Origin: Phycisphaerae bacterium
GTDB lineage: Bacteria; Planctomycetota; Phycisphaerae; Phycisphaerales; UBA1924
Assembly: GCA_030426395.1 (NCBI GenBank)
Contig: JAUHYE010000009.1
Span: forward strand, 1-53,974
Reading direction: 5' to 3'
Length of the DNA: 53,974 bases
A model generated the notes under the pieces. The model ran no database searches and was not told the origin of the DNA. It saw only the letters and a program-made list of their open reading frames with translations. Each line of letters opens with the position of its first letter. The first letter of the stretch is position 1. The position numbers were made by a program, and so were the translations under genes. Positions 17,246-24,178 of this stretch are shown piece by piece.

Positions 17246-18577
17246 ATGCGTGCAATTCTTTCGGCGGCCATCGTGGCATTGACGGCGTGCTCGGGCCTGG
17301 CCCAGAGCGACCAGATCGTTCGTGAGGGTTCGGGCGAACGTCGCGAGGCCCTGGACGCGATGGAGCTGTCGGCGTTCGACAAGACGCTGCTTGGCGGCTT
17401 GCAGGAGTGGACGGGCCAGCCCGTAACGGCGGATGACCTTGACGGCAAGCCGGTGCTGATCCTGACCTGGGCGAGCTGGCATACGGGATCGACGGCTTCG
17501 GCACGGGCCGCGGAGTTGATGGCCAAGACGTTTGCCGACAAGGGTCTTGTGGTCATCGGCGTGCACTCTGACGAGGGGTACGACACGGCGGCGCAGACTG
17601 CCGAGCGTTTACGCTTGAGCTATCCGGTCGCTCGCGACGTGGACACGAAGTTCCGCGCGGCTATCAAGGCGGACATGGATCCGAACTTCTACGTGATCGA
17701 TCGCGCTGGGCAGTTGCGTTTTGCGGACATCACGCGAGACAGCGTGCGTGAGGCGTTGACGATCGTGACCAACGAGACGCGCGAGCAGGCCGAGGGCGCC
17801 AAGGCTCGGCGCGAGGGCTCGAATCAACCGGCTTCGCGCGTGATCGCGGGCATGGCCGAGTATGACGTGGCGCAGATTCCCGAGTGGAACATCCCGCCGC
17901 AGGATGCGACGCTGTACCAGGATACGGTATGGCCCAAGCGTTGGCCGGCGGCGGAAGAGGCGTTCGGCGCCGACTTCGATCGTCGCGGCCAGAACGAGTT
18001 GCCCATCGTGAACTTCAATTCGGAGTTGGTCACGTGGATCACGCCAAAGCCCGAACTCAATGGGCGTGTGCGGGTGGTGTACTTCTGGGCGCACACGATC
18101 CCGCACAGCTACGAGCGTGTGCAGCCTTTGATGGACGAGCTCCAGCGGAAGTATGGCCGTGACATCGCGGTGATCGGGATGGCGGTTCCGTGGCTTGGTC
18201 TGGAACGGCGATCGAGAGGTGACGAGAACGAGGTGGATGCCGCTATCGAGAAGTTCGGCCAAACGTTGAGCAATCTCGTCAAGCGGACGCAGGTGAAGCA
18301 CGCGATCGCTTTCGACAAGCAGGTGGAGATCCTGACGTCTTCGCAGGGCAAGGAGGTCTACGGCGGGGCCACCCAAACCCAGGACGTGCTGCGTGATCTC
18401 AATTACCCGTTGGTGGCGTTGTACAGCACGGACAACTCGATCCGCTGGATCGGCTACCCCCTGGACGATCACTTCGATTGGGCTCTCAACCGAATGGTTG
18501 AGGTCGATCCGCAGGTGAAGCTCCGCCGCCAGCGGGATGAGGCGTATCTGGCGCGCCAGCGTCAGGGCGGTCGCTGA
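17246..18577 (+). CDS. Exported protein with two thioredoxin-like domains lacking cysteines
   Basis: Protein of 443 residues. The start at 17246 (AGAGGT upstream) gives a signal sequence that ends either in a lipobox (LTAC, Cys15) or at ALTACSGLAQ-SD. Domain 1 (about 45-190) resembles TlpA/AhpC thioredoxin folds: 'DDLDGKPVLILTWASWHTGST', 'GLVVIGVHSD', 'DPNFYVIDRAGQLRF'. The place of CxxC is taken by HTGST. Domain 2 (about 255-420) repeats the pattern: 'GRVRVVYFWAHTIPHSYERVQP', 'DIAVIGMAVPW', 'YPLVALYSTDNSIRWIGYP', again without cysteines. A redox function by the normal mechanism is therefore excluded, and binding or chaperone use is possible. It is followed by trmL after 11 bases, probably by chance. 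Confidence 0.7.
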   Translation: MRAILSAAIVALTACSGLAQSDQIVREGSGERREALDAMELSAFDKTLLGGLQEWTGQPVTADDLDGKPVLILTWASWHTGSTASARAAELMAKTFADKGLVVIGVHSDEGYDTAAQTAERLRLSYPVARDVDTKFRAAIKADMDPNFYVIDRAGQLRFADITRDSVREALTIVTNETREQAEGAKARREGSNQPASRVIAGMAEYDVAQIPEWNIPPQDATLYQDTVWPKRWPAAEEAFGADFDRRGQNELPIVNFNSELVTWITPKPELNGRVRVVYFWAHTIPHSYERVQPLMDELQRKYGRDIAVIGMAVPWLGLERRSRGDENEVDAAIEKFGQTLSNLVKRTQVKHAIAFDKQVEILTSSQGKEVYGGATQTQDVLRDLNYPLVALYSTDNSIRWIGYPLDDHFDWALNRMVEVDPQVKLRRQRDEAYLARQRQGGR

Positions 18578-18588
18578 TCGCATCGGTG

Positions 18589-19104
18589 ATGGCGGATCGT
18601 GGCGTGGCGCCCCGGTTTCATGTGGTGCTCCACGAGCCGGAGATCCCCAATAACACGGGCAATATCGGCCGCACCTGTCTGGCGATGGGTGCGGCTTTGC
18701 ACTTGATCGAGCCGCTGGGATTTGATCTGGACGAGAAGGCGCTGCGGCGGGCGGGGCTGGACTACTGGCCTCGGTTGAGTCCTTCGGTGTATCCGAATTG
18801 GGTGGCCTATCTGGCTGCGTTTCCTGATGCCCGGCGTTGGTACTTCACGTCGCGGCGGGGGCGGCCGCACTTCGAGGCGGCGTTCGAGGCAGGGGACCAC
18901 CTGGTTTTCGGCAAGGAGACGGCGGGGCTGCCGGCGGAGGTTCTGGCCGGGCAGGAGGCTTGGGGGCTGGGCATCCCGCTGCGGGAGGGCGAACGGAGCC
19001 TGAACCTGTCGACGGCGGTCGCGGTTGGGCTGGGTGAGGGCATCCGGCAGTTGGTCGTCGATGGCCGGGTGGGGCTGGTGGATGGCAGGCACCTGCCTGC
19101 CTGA
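18589..19104 (+). CDS. trmL: tRNA (cytidine/uridine-34) 2'-O-methyltransferase
   Basis: Protein of 171 residues, close to the 157-residue E. coli TrmL (YibK), a SPOUT enzyme that methylates the wobble ribose of tRNA-Leu. Motifs: 'LHEPEIPNNTGNIGRTCLAMG', 'LHLIEPLGFDLDEKALRRAG-LDYW', 'FGKETAGLP' and 'SLNLSTAVAVGLGEGIRQ'. The catalytic and SAM-binding residues of the family (the Asn of NTGN, the Glu/Lys of GKET, and SLN) are present. ATG 18589 is preferred over the GTG one codon earlier. A small inverted repeat (19145-19164) lies downstream but lacks a U-run. Confidence 0.9.
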   Translation: MADRGVAPRFHVVLHEPEIPNNTGNIGRTCLAMGAALHLIEPLGFDLDEKALRRAGLDYWPRLSPSVYPNWVAYLAAFPDARRWYFTSRRGRPHFEAAFEAGDHLVFGKETAGLPAEVLAGQEAWGLGIPLREGERSLNLSTAVAVGLGEGIRQLVVDGRVGLVDGRHLPA

Positions 19105-19144
19105 GAGGCCGCCCGGAGGGTTCGGAGGGCTCCCGACGTGGGTG

Positions 19145-19164
19145 ATGTTGCGGAATTGCAACAT
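19145..19164 (+). terminator. Weak hairpin after trmL
   Basis: Seven-base arms ATGTTGC and GCAACAT pair perfectly around GGAATT, 40 bases after the trmL stop and followed by TTGTAGG. The low stability and missing U-run make terminator function uncertain. Confidence 0.3.
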
Positions 19165-19274
19165 TTGTAGGCCGGAATCGAACAAACAAGTGCATTTCGC
19201 GTATAGCTTTACGTGGACCGCCCCGGTCGGGAACGCAAGGCCGGGGGACGCCCAGGAAGGGCCGGTTCACAGCA

Positions 19275-19288
19275 TCTCTCTCTCTCTC
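19275..19288. repeat. CT dinucleotide tract
   Basis: Seven TC units in a row, continuing as CTCCTCC, form a 20-base pyrimidine tract directly before the inverted repeat at 19297. Simple tracts like this are rare in the window and prone to slippage. Confidence 0.8.
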
Positions 19289-19296
19289 CTCCTCCG

Positions 19297-19328
19297 GTGT
19301 ACGACACGTTGCAAGACGTGTCGTACAC
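19297..19328. promoter_or_regulatory. Perfect 13-bp inverted repeat before a start codon
   Basis: Arms GTGTACGACACGT (19297-19309) and ACGTGTCGTACAC (19316-19328) are exact reverse complements around TGCAAG. The right arm ends six bases before the ATG of the mini-lipoprotein (19335), and no Shine-Dalgarno lies between. It could be a repressor operator or an mRNA hairpin that limits ribosome access. As a terminator it lacks a U-run (TGCTTTATGG follows). Confidence 0.6.
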
Positions 19329-19334
19329 TGCTTT

Positions 19335-19568
19335 ATGGCTGAGCGGTTTTTTCGATCTCGGTTGCTGGTTCGGCTGGGATTGTCGGTTGCTGTCGGCAGC
19401 GTGGCGGTGCTGGCGGCCGGATGCCGCGATCCGCTGATTACCGAAGATCAGATGCGCAGCCCGTTCCATCGTTATGACCGCATCCGCAATCAGGATGACG
19501 AGGCGTTTGTTCGCGACGAGTTCGGCCGGGCGAGGCCGAATGTTGCGGCCCGTCTGGCTCCGAAGTGA
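19335..19568 (+). CDS. Small lipoprotein
   Basis: Protein of 77 residues with a lipoprotein signal: a basic N-region (MAERFFRSRLLVR), a hydrophobic core and lipobox L-A-A-G-C with Cys30. The mature part is only 47 residues, hydrophilic and charged (RDPLITEDQMRSPFHRYDRIRNQDDEAF and a short basic end), with no domain that I recognise. It is probably anchored to the outer or inner membrane. No ribosome site precedes the ATG; a strong inverted repeat takes its place. A later in-frame TTG within the signal peptide would shorten the n-region but keep the lipobox. Confidence 0.65.
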   Translation: MAERFFRSRLLVRLGLSVAVGSVAVLAAGCRDPLITEDQMRSPFHRYDRIRNQDDEAFVRDEFGRARPNVAARLAPK

Positions 19569-19714
19569 GCCCATAACCAGCGTATGTCCTGCAATCGTCA
19601 GGGCCGGCTGATAATCGGACGCAAATAAGCAAAGGGTGGCTTGGGTGTATTGCCGATGCACTCTTGCGCGATCGTGCGCTACGCTCGCTCCTTACCGATT
19701 TTCTGGACACCGGC

Positions 19715-20434
19715 ATGACCATGGATGGCAGGCTGAACATGGACTCGCGCGACTCGCGAACTTCGCCCGGGCAGCTCGCGCTGTCGGCGTTGTTGCGGTC
19801 TCGCCGGGGCATGGTTCTGACGAGCTTTGCCGGGTCGATGGTGGTGCTTGCTTCGCTGCTTGTGCTCTTCGAGGGCCAGCGGACTCCGGCGGTCGGCGGG
19901 CGGAGCATCGCTCCCATGGCGGTGTCTTCGGCGGGTGTGTCGCTCGAGGCGATCGCGCAGCCGCCGGTTGGGCTGGACCACAACCGGTGGAAGCGGATCG
20001 TGATCCACCACAGCCGGTCGCGTCATGGCGACGCGGCCCAGCTCGCTCGCACACATCAGTCGATGGGGCTGGCGGGGCTTGGCTACCACTTCGTGATCGG
20101 CAACGGCCGCGGCATGTCGGACGGCGAGTTGCATGTGGCCGAGCGTTGGCTGCGTCAGCAGCCGGGCGCCCACGTTGCTGGCCCGGACAGCCTGGCGTAC
20201 AACCGCGATTCGATCGGCGTGTGCCTGGTGGGCGATGGTCGGCTGGAGGCCTTCGGGCGTGGCCAGATGGACCGCCTGGTGGCGACGGTGTCGACGCTGG
20301 CGCGGGAACTGGATATCCCTATGGGGCAGATCCTCCTCCATGAGGATGTGGCCGGGGTAGATGACCCGGGGCCGTATTTCCCTCGTGACAGCTTCTACAA
20401 GCGGTTGGCCGAGGCGGGCGTCCGGGCTCGATAA
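19715..20434 (+). CDS. Membrane-anchored N-acetylmuramoyl-L-alanine amidase (PGRP-like)
   Basis: Protein of 239 residues. An N-terminal cytoplasmic part of about 30 residues is followed by a membrane helix (about 33-52, MVLTSFAGSMVVLASLLVLF) and then an amidase_2/PGRP domain. Its landmarks are WKRIVIHHS (first zinc His, ~98), 'GLGYHFVIGNGRGMSDGELHVAERW', 'YNRDSIGVCLVGD' and 'ILLHEDVAGVDDPGPYF', which supplies the second His and the Asp ligand. It would cleave the amide bond between muramic acid and the stem peptide in the periplasm. The start is either ATG 19715 or 19721. Neither has a strong ribosome site; an open frame continues upstream to 19664 without family resemblance. Confidence 0.8.
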   Translation: MTMDGRLNMDSRDSRTSPGQLALSALLRSRRGMVLTSFAGSMVVLASLLVLFEGQRTPAVGGRSIAPMAVSSAGVSLEAIAQPPVGLDHNRWKRIVIHHSRSRHGDAAQLARTHQSMGLAGLGYHFVIGNGRGMSDGELHVAERWLRQQPGAHVAGPDSLAYNRDSIGVCLVGDGRLEAFGRGQMDRLVATVSTLARELDIPMGQILLHEDVAGVDDPGPYFPRDSFYKRLAEAGVRAR

Positions 20435-20847
20435 CGCCCAACTGGGCAAAGTCTGCAACCGAACCGGCTCGATGCCGAACAAGAAGGTGAGCCGCGACGT
20501 TCCCCACCGCGGCGGGGTGCTCGTGAGTCCTTTGGACGAACGGCGCTTGCGGGAAGATGGAACATGAACGAGGGTTTTTGAAGGACGGATCCCCGGAAGG
20601 GGCTGCCGCCGGGGCCGGGAATCCGGCTGGGGCGCGTCCGAGAGTTGGCGCTTTGGGGTCTATTGGGCCCCGGAGGCGAGATGCCGCGAATTTGGCCCCG
20701 TCATGGGCCGATAGACCGGCTACCGTAGTCGCCCTTGAGGGGGCCCCTGCGAAGAATGGGTTGCGGGGGTGTTCGGGGGGTGTGAGAACTGGTTCCCGGG
20801 AATTGCCGGGACGTGCCTCGGAAGGGGCCAGGGAGGAGCAGTCGCCT
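20435..20847 (+). other. 413-base leader region before the kinase gene
   Basis: No convincing protein gene. A 31-codon ORF (20472-20567, MPNKKVSRDVPH...) lacks a ribosome site. The kinase frame is open back to ATG 20557, but that stretch is low in normal coding character. A 10-bp stem can form between GGTCTATTGG (20657-20666) and CCGATAGACC (20708-20717), with one G-U pair and a 41-base loop, and several GC-rich short hairpins flank it. It may be a structured 5' leader. No known riboswitch class was recognised. Confidence 0.4.
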
Positions 20848-21729
20848 TTGGAGCCGCTTCGCAAGGGTGAGGTCATCGAGGGGCACCGGGTGCTCGACGA
20901 ACTCGGCCGAGGGGCCGCGTCGATTATCTATTTGGCTCAGGATGAGAAGTCCAAGCAGATCTATGCCCTGAAGCATGTGAAGCGAGAGACTCCCAAGGAC
21001 CAGCGCTTCCTGGAGCAGGCCGAGTACGAGTACAAGGTTGCCAGCAAGCTGGACCACCCCAATATCCGCAAGATCCGTCGGATGATGAAGCGCAAGCACC
21101 TGCTGAAGGTGAAGGATCTGTTCCTGGTCATGGAACTGGTCGACGGCGTGGCGATGGATCAGAAGCCGCCCAGGACCTTCGACGATGCGCTGTCGGTGTT
21201 CCATCAGGTGGCGATGGCGCTGGGGCACATGCACGAGCGTGGGTTCGTGCACGCGGACATGAAGCCCAACAACGTGGTGGTCGCGCCGGACGGCATGGTC
21301 AAGATCATCGACCTGGGGCAGTCGTGCGCGACGGGGACGGTGAAGCCTCGTATTCAGGGCACGCCGGACTTCATCGCTCCCGAACAGGTTCACCGCCGGG
21401 CGATCACGCCCAAGACGGACATTTACAACCTTGGCGCGACGATGTACGCGGTGCTGACCGACAAGCGCGTGCCGACGGCGCTGGCGGACGAGAACTCGCT
21501 GCTGGGGTCGCTTGATGACAGCATGATCGAGAAGCCGACGCCGGCGATCGAACTGAACGAGCGCATCCACCCGAAGCTGAACGACCTGATCATGCAGTGC
21601 GTGGAGGTCGACCCGGCCAAGCGGCCCGAGTCGATGGCGTACGTGGCCGACCGTTTGAACCTGGTGCAGGGCATCATGCGGGCCGAGGCCGAGAAGGCGA
21701 CGCCGGTGCGTCCTTCGGCGGCGAGCTGA
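20848..21729 (+). CDS. Hanks-type serine/threonine protein kinase
   Basis: Soluble protein of 293 residues, essentially a bare kinase domain. The start TTG 20848 is preferred because GGAGGAG lies nine bases upstream; ATG 20557 would add 97 low-complexity residues. Kinase motifs: glycine loop GRGAAS (20-25), lysine in 'YALKHVKR' (Lys42), catalytic loop HADMKPNN (135-142, HAD for HRD, Asp137 kept), DLG for DFG (155-157), and 'GTPDFIAPEQ' for the APE motif. The catalytic Lys and both Asp residues remain, so activity is likely. There is no membrane helix or sensor domain, unlike PknB. A metallophosphoesterase gene follows after 33 bases and might form a kinase/phosphatase pair. Confidence 0.85.
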   Translation: MEPLRKGEVIEGHRVLDELGRGAASIIYLAQDEKSKQIYALKHVKRETPKDQRFLEQAEYEYKVASKLDHPNIRKIRRMMKRKHLLKVKDLFLVMELVDGVAMDQKPPRTFDDALSVFHQVAMALGHMHERGFVHADMKPNNVVVAPDGMVKIIDLGQSCATGTVKPRIQGTPDFIAPEQVHRRAITPKTDIYNLGATMYAVLTDKRVPTALADENSLLGSLDDSMIEKPTPAIELNERIHPKLNDLIMQCVEVDPAKRPESMAYVADRLNLVQGIMRAEAEKATPVRPSAAS

Positions 21730-21762
21730 CGGCGAATTTCGCCGGGCTGAGGGACGGCCCAT

Positions 21763-22683
21763 ATGCAGGTACACGCATTCGATGGGCTCGACCTTACTTC
21801 TGTAGACGAGGTGTGCCGGATTCTCGAAGAGGCCGCGGCGGCGAGCTTCGACGCGGTGTGCCGGCGTGGGTCGGTGGACTGGGTCGACGCGCCCGGTCGG
21901 CTGGTGGCGACGGGTGATATCCATGACAATCCGTTGCATCTGTCGAGGGTGATCGAGGCGGCGGGGCTGAATGGCGACCCGGCCGACACGCCCGACAGCG
22001 AGCGGAGCCACCTGACGCTGCACGAGCTGATCCACGGCGAGAACCTCGTTGGCGGGGTGGATTTCAGCTATCGGGCGCTCACGCGGGTGGCGGCGCTGAA
22101 GGTGGCCTTCCCCGAGCACGTGCATGTTCTGCTGGCGAACCACGAGTTGGCGCAGATCGTGGGGTCGGGCATCGTGAAGGATGGCGTGCGCGTGGTCGAG
22201 GCGTTCAACGACGGGGTGGAGCGTGTGTTTGGCGACGACGCCGATCGGGTGCACGAGGCGATCGCGTTGTTCGTTCGGGCGATGCCGCTGGCGCTGCGGT
22301 GCGAGACGTCGCGGGGCGTGATCCAGTGCAGCCACAGCGTGCCGAGCCCGGCGATGATGGGGCGGTTCGACGTTGGGATTTTGGATCGGGAGCTGACCGA
22401 GGAGGACTACCGCCCGTTGACGGGCAGCGCCCACATGATGGTGTGGGGGCGGCACTACGACGCGGAGAGCCTCGAGGATCTCGTCGAACGGTGGGGTGTG
22501 ACGATGTTCGTGCTGGGGCACGAGAAGGTGCCCGAGGGGGCCCGGTTCGTGGAACCTTGCGCGGTGGTGCTCAATAGCGACCATGCCAATGGGGTGTATC
22601 TGCCCATTGATCTGACCGAGCCGCCGGCGCCCGAGGAGGCTCCGTCGATGGCCCGGCGGCTGGCCGAGCCCGTGTACGAGTGA
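21763..22683 (+). CDS. Metallophosphoesterase-like protein
   Basis: Protein of 306 residues with calcineurin-type metallophosphoesterase motifs: GDIHDN (51-56, for GDxHG), 'HVLLANHELAQ' (for GNHE), 'IQCSHSVPSP' and 'VLGHEKVPEG' (for GHT). The metal-binding Asp, Asn-His and His residues are kept, though the glycine after the first His is Asp. It would hydrolyse phosphate monoesters or diesters, possibly protein phosphate or a nucleotide. The start ATG 21763 is the first in frame. It lies directly downstream of the kinase, in the same direction, and just upstream of the motility cluster. Confidence 0.8.
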   Translation: MQVHAFDGLDLTSVDEVCRILEEAAAASFDAVCRRGSVDWVDAPGRLVATGDIHDNPLHLSRVIEAAGLNGDPADTPDSERSHLTLHELIHGENLVGGVDFSYRALTRVAALKVAFPEHVHVLLANHELAQIVGSGIVKDGVRVVEAFNDGVERVFGDDADRVHEAIALFVRAMPLALRCETSRGVIQCSHSVPSPAMMGRFDVGILDRELTEEDYRPLTGSAHMMVWGRHYDAESLEDLVERWGVTMFVLGHEKVPEGARFVEPCAVVLNSDHANGVYLPIDLTEPPAPEEAPSMARRLAEPVYE

Positions 22684-22792
22684 GCGACACGGGCTGTCGG
22701 CGGCAATTTCTGCGCGTTGATTGAAGAAAAGTGCGGCAAGGGGCCGATGGCTAGCGCCTCGGGCGTGGAGTGCGCCCGGTCTGGAGGTCAGG

Positions 22793-23290
22793 ATGACCTA
22801 TGGCGAGGCGCGCGGCTCGGACTGTCCCCGGGCGACTTCTTCCCGTGCGATGCTGCGCGATCGGGTGATGCCGGCGTTGGAACGCCAGGCGGCCCTATAT
22901 GACCAACTGGCGGCGTTCGGGCCGCGGCAAGACGAGCTCATCGCCAGCGGCGAGGGCGACGAACTCTTGCGATTGATGGGCGATCGGCAGGCGGTGGTCG
23001 ACGAGCTGGTCGAGGTGCACCGCGGGCTCGAGGATATCCGCAAGGACTGGCAGGGCTTCGTCGATGGGTTGCCCGAGGACGAACGCGAGGCCCTGGGTGA
23101 GCGGCTGGACGCTCTGAAGGCCCTCGCGGCTCGTGTGCACGAGCAGGACTCGCAGACTCGCCGGCAGCTCGACGGCGCCCGGGACCGCGTGAGCCAGAGC
23201 ATGAGCGGCATCGGCCGGGCCAAGGGCGCGATGCGGGCGTATGGGGGTGCGGCGACGCGGACGCCGATCCATCAGGATCGGGAGGCCTGA
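22793..23290 (+). CDS. flgN: FlgN-like flagellar export chaperone
   Basis: Protein of 165 residues, mostly alpha-helical and coiled-coil. The start ATG 22793 has GGAGG five bases upstream; upstream codons read as non-protein. The central pattern 'LERQAALYDQLAAFGPRQDELIASGEGDELLRLMGDRQAVVDEL' is typical of FlgN, the cytoplasmic chaperone for hook-filament junction proteins FlgK and FlgL: a run of helices that ends in 'R...L..EL'. The C-terminal 'SQSMSGIGRAKGAMRAYGG' resembles the FlgN tail that contacts clients. It is the first gene of the motility locus and is separated from the histidine kinase by three bases. FlgK and FlgL themselves are not in the window. Confidence 0.65.
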   Translation: MTYGEARGSDCPRATSSRAMLRDRVMPALERQAALYDQLAAFGPRQDELIASGEGDELLRLMGDRQAVVDELVEVHRGLEDIRKDWQGFVDGLPEDEREALGERLDALKALAARVHEQDSQTRRQLDGARDRVSQSMSGIGRAKGAMRAYGGAATRTPIHQDREA

Positions 23291-23293
23291 GGC

Positions 23294-24178
23294 GTGACCC
23301 GGGCGGCGGCAGGTGGTGCGGCCCTTGGGCCTTCGGTGACGCCGGAGGACCTGGCCGAGCTGATGCGGGCGTTCAACTCGGCGGCGGGCGAACTCGGGCA
23401 GACGCACGAAGCGCTGCGGTCCGAGGTTTCTCGACTCAAGAGCGAGTTGAACGAGGCGAACGTGCGGCTGGAGCGCAGCCGGCGTCTGGCGGCGCTTGGC
23501 GAGATGGCGGCGGGGATCGCGCACGAGGTGCGGAACCCGCTGGCGGCGATCGCGCTGCACGCCGAGATGCTGCGTGATGATCTGGGGGCGAGCGAAGAGG
23601 CGCAGACGGCGGGAAAGATCCTGCGGGCGGCTCGGGAGCTTGATGGTGTTGTTGGCGATGTGCTGCGGTTCGCGCGGGAGCTGGCGCCGGCGGTGACTGT
23701 CGTCGATGCTGCCGAACCGGCACGGCGAGCGGTGGCGACGTGCCAGATGCTGGCCGTGGCGGCGGGGGTGGAGCTTTCGGTCGATGCGGCGCCGGCGTTC
23801 GAGGATGTCGAGGTGGATGCGGGTCTGGTCGCCCAGGCGTTGGCGAATCTGATTCGCAATGCGATCGAAGCAATTGGCGAAGAGGGGAGTGCCGAGCTCG
23901 GGCGTGTGGGGATTTCGGTCGAGGTTCGTGGGGAGATGGTGTCGTACGCGGTGACGGATAACGGTCCGGGCCTGCCCGAGGGCGTGGTGGAGCGGATGTT
24001 CAATCCGTTTTACACGACGCGGCAGACGGGGTGTGGGCTCGGGCTGGCGATGGTGCAGCGGATCGTGGACGCGCACGGGGGCCGGGTCGACGCGGCGAGC
24101 ATGGATGCTGGCGGCGCGCGGTTTGTTTTGACATTGCCGGTGCGGGCGCAGGCGATGGTGACGGAGGGCGTGGCTTGA
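23294..24178 (+). CDS. Cytosolic sensor histidine kinase, FlrB-like
   Basis: Protein of 294 residues without membrane helices or a PAS domain. The N-terminal ~65 residues form a coiled coil ('LRSEVSRLKSELNEANVRLERSRRLAALGEM'). The dimerisation/phosphoacceptor box is GIAHEVRNPLAAI with His77. The ATPase has N box NLIRNAIEAI, G1 DNGPGLP, F box FNPFYTTR and G2 GCGLGLAMV. The lack of a sensor domain and the position beside a sigma54 activator match FlrB/FleS, which senses progress of flagellar assembly. The start is GTG 23294. Its stop overlaps the regulator's start (TTGA). Confidence 0.85.
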   Translation: MTRAAAGGAALGPSVTPEDLAELMRAFNSAAGELGQTHEALRSEVSRLKSELNEANVRLERSRRLAALGEMAAGIAHEVRNPLAAIALHAEMLRDDLGASEEAQTAGKILRAARELDGVVGDVLRFARELAPAVTVVDAAEPARRAVATCQMLAVAAGVELSVDAAPAFEDVEVDAGLVAQALANLIRNAIEAIGEEGSAELGRVGISVEVRGEMVSYAVTDNGPGLPEGVVERMFNPFYTTRQTGCGLGLAMVQRIVDAHGGRVDAASMDAGGARFVLTLPVRAQAMVTEGVA

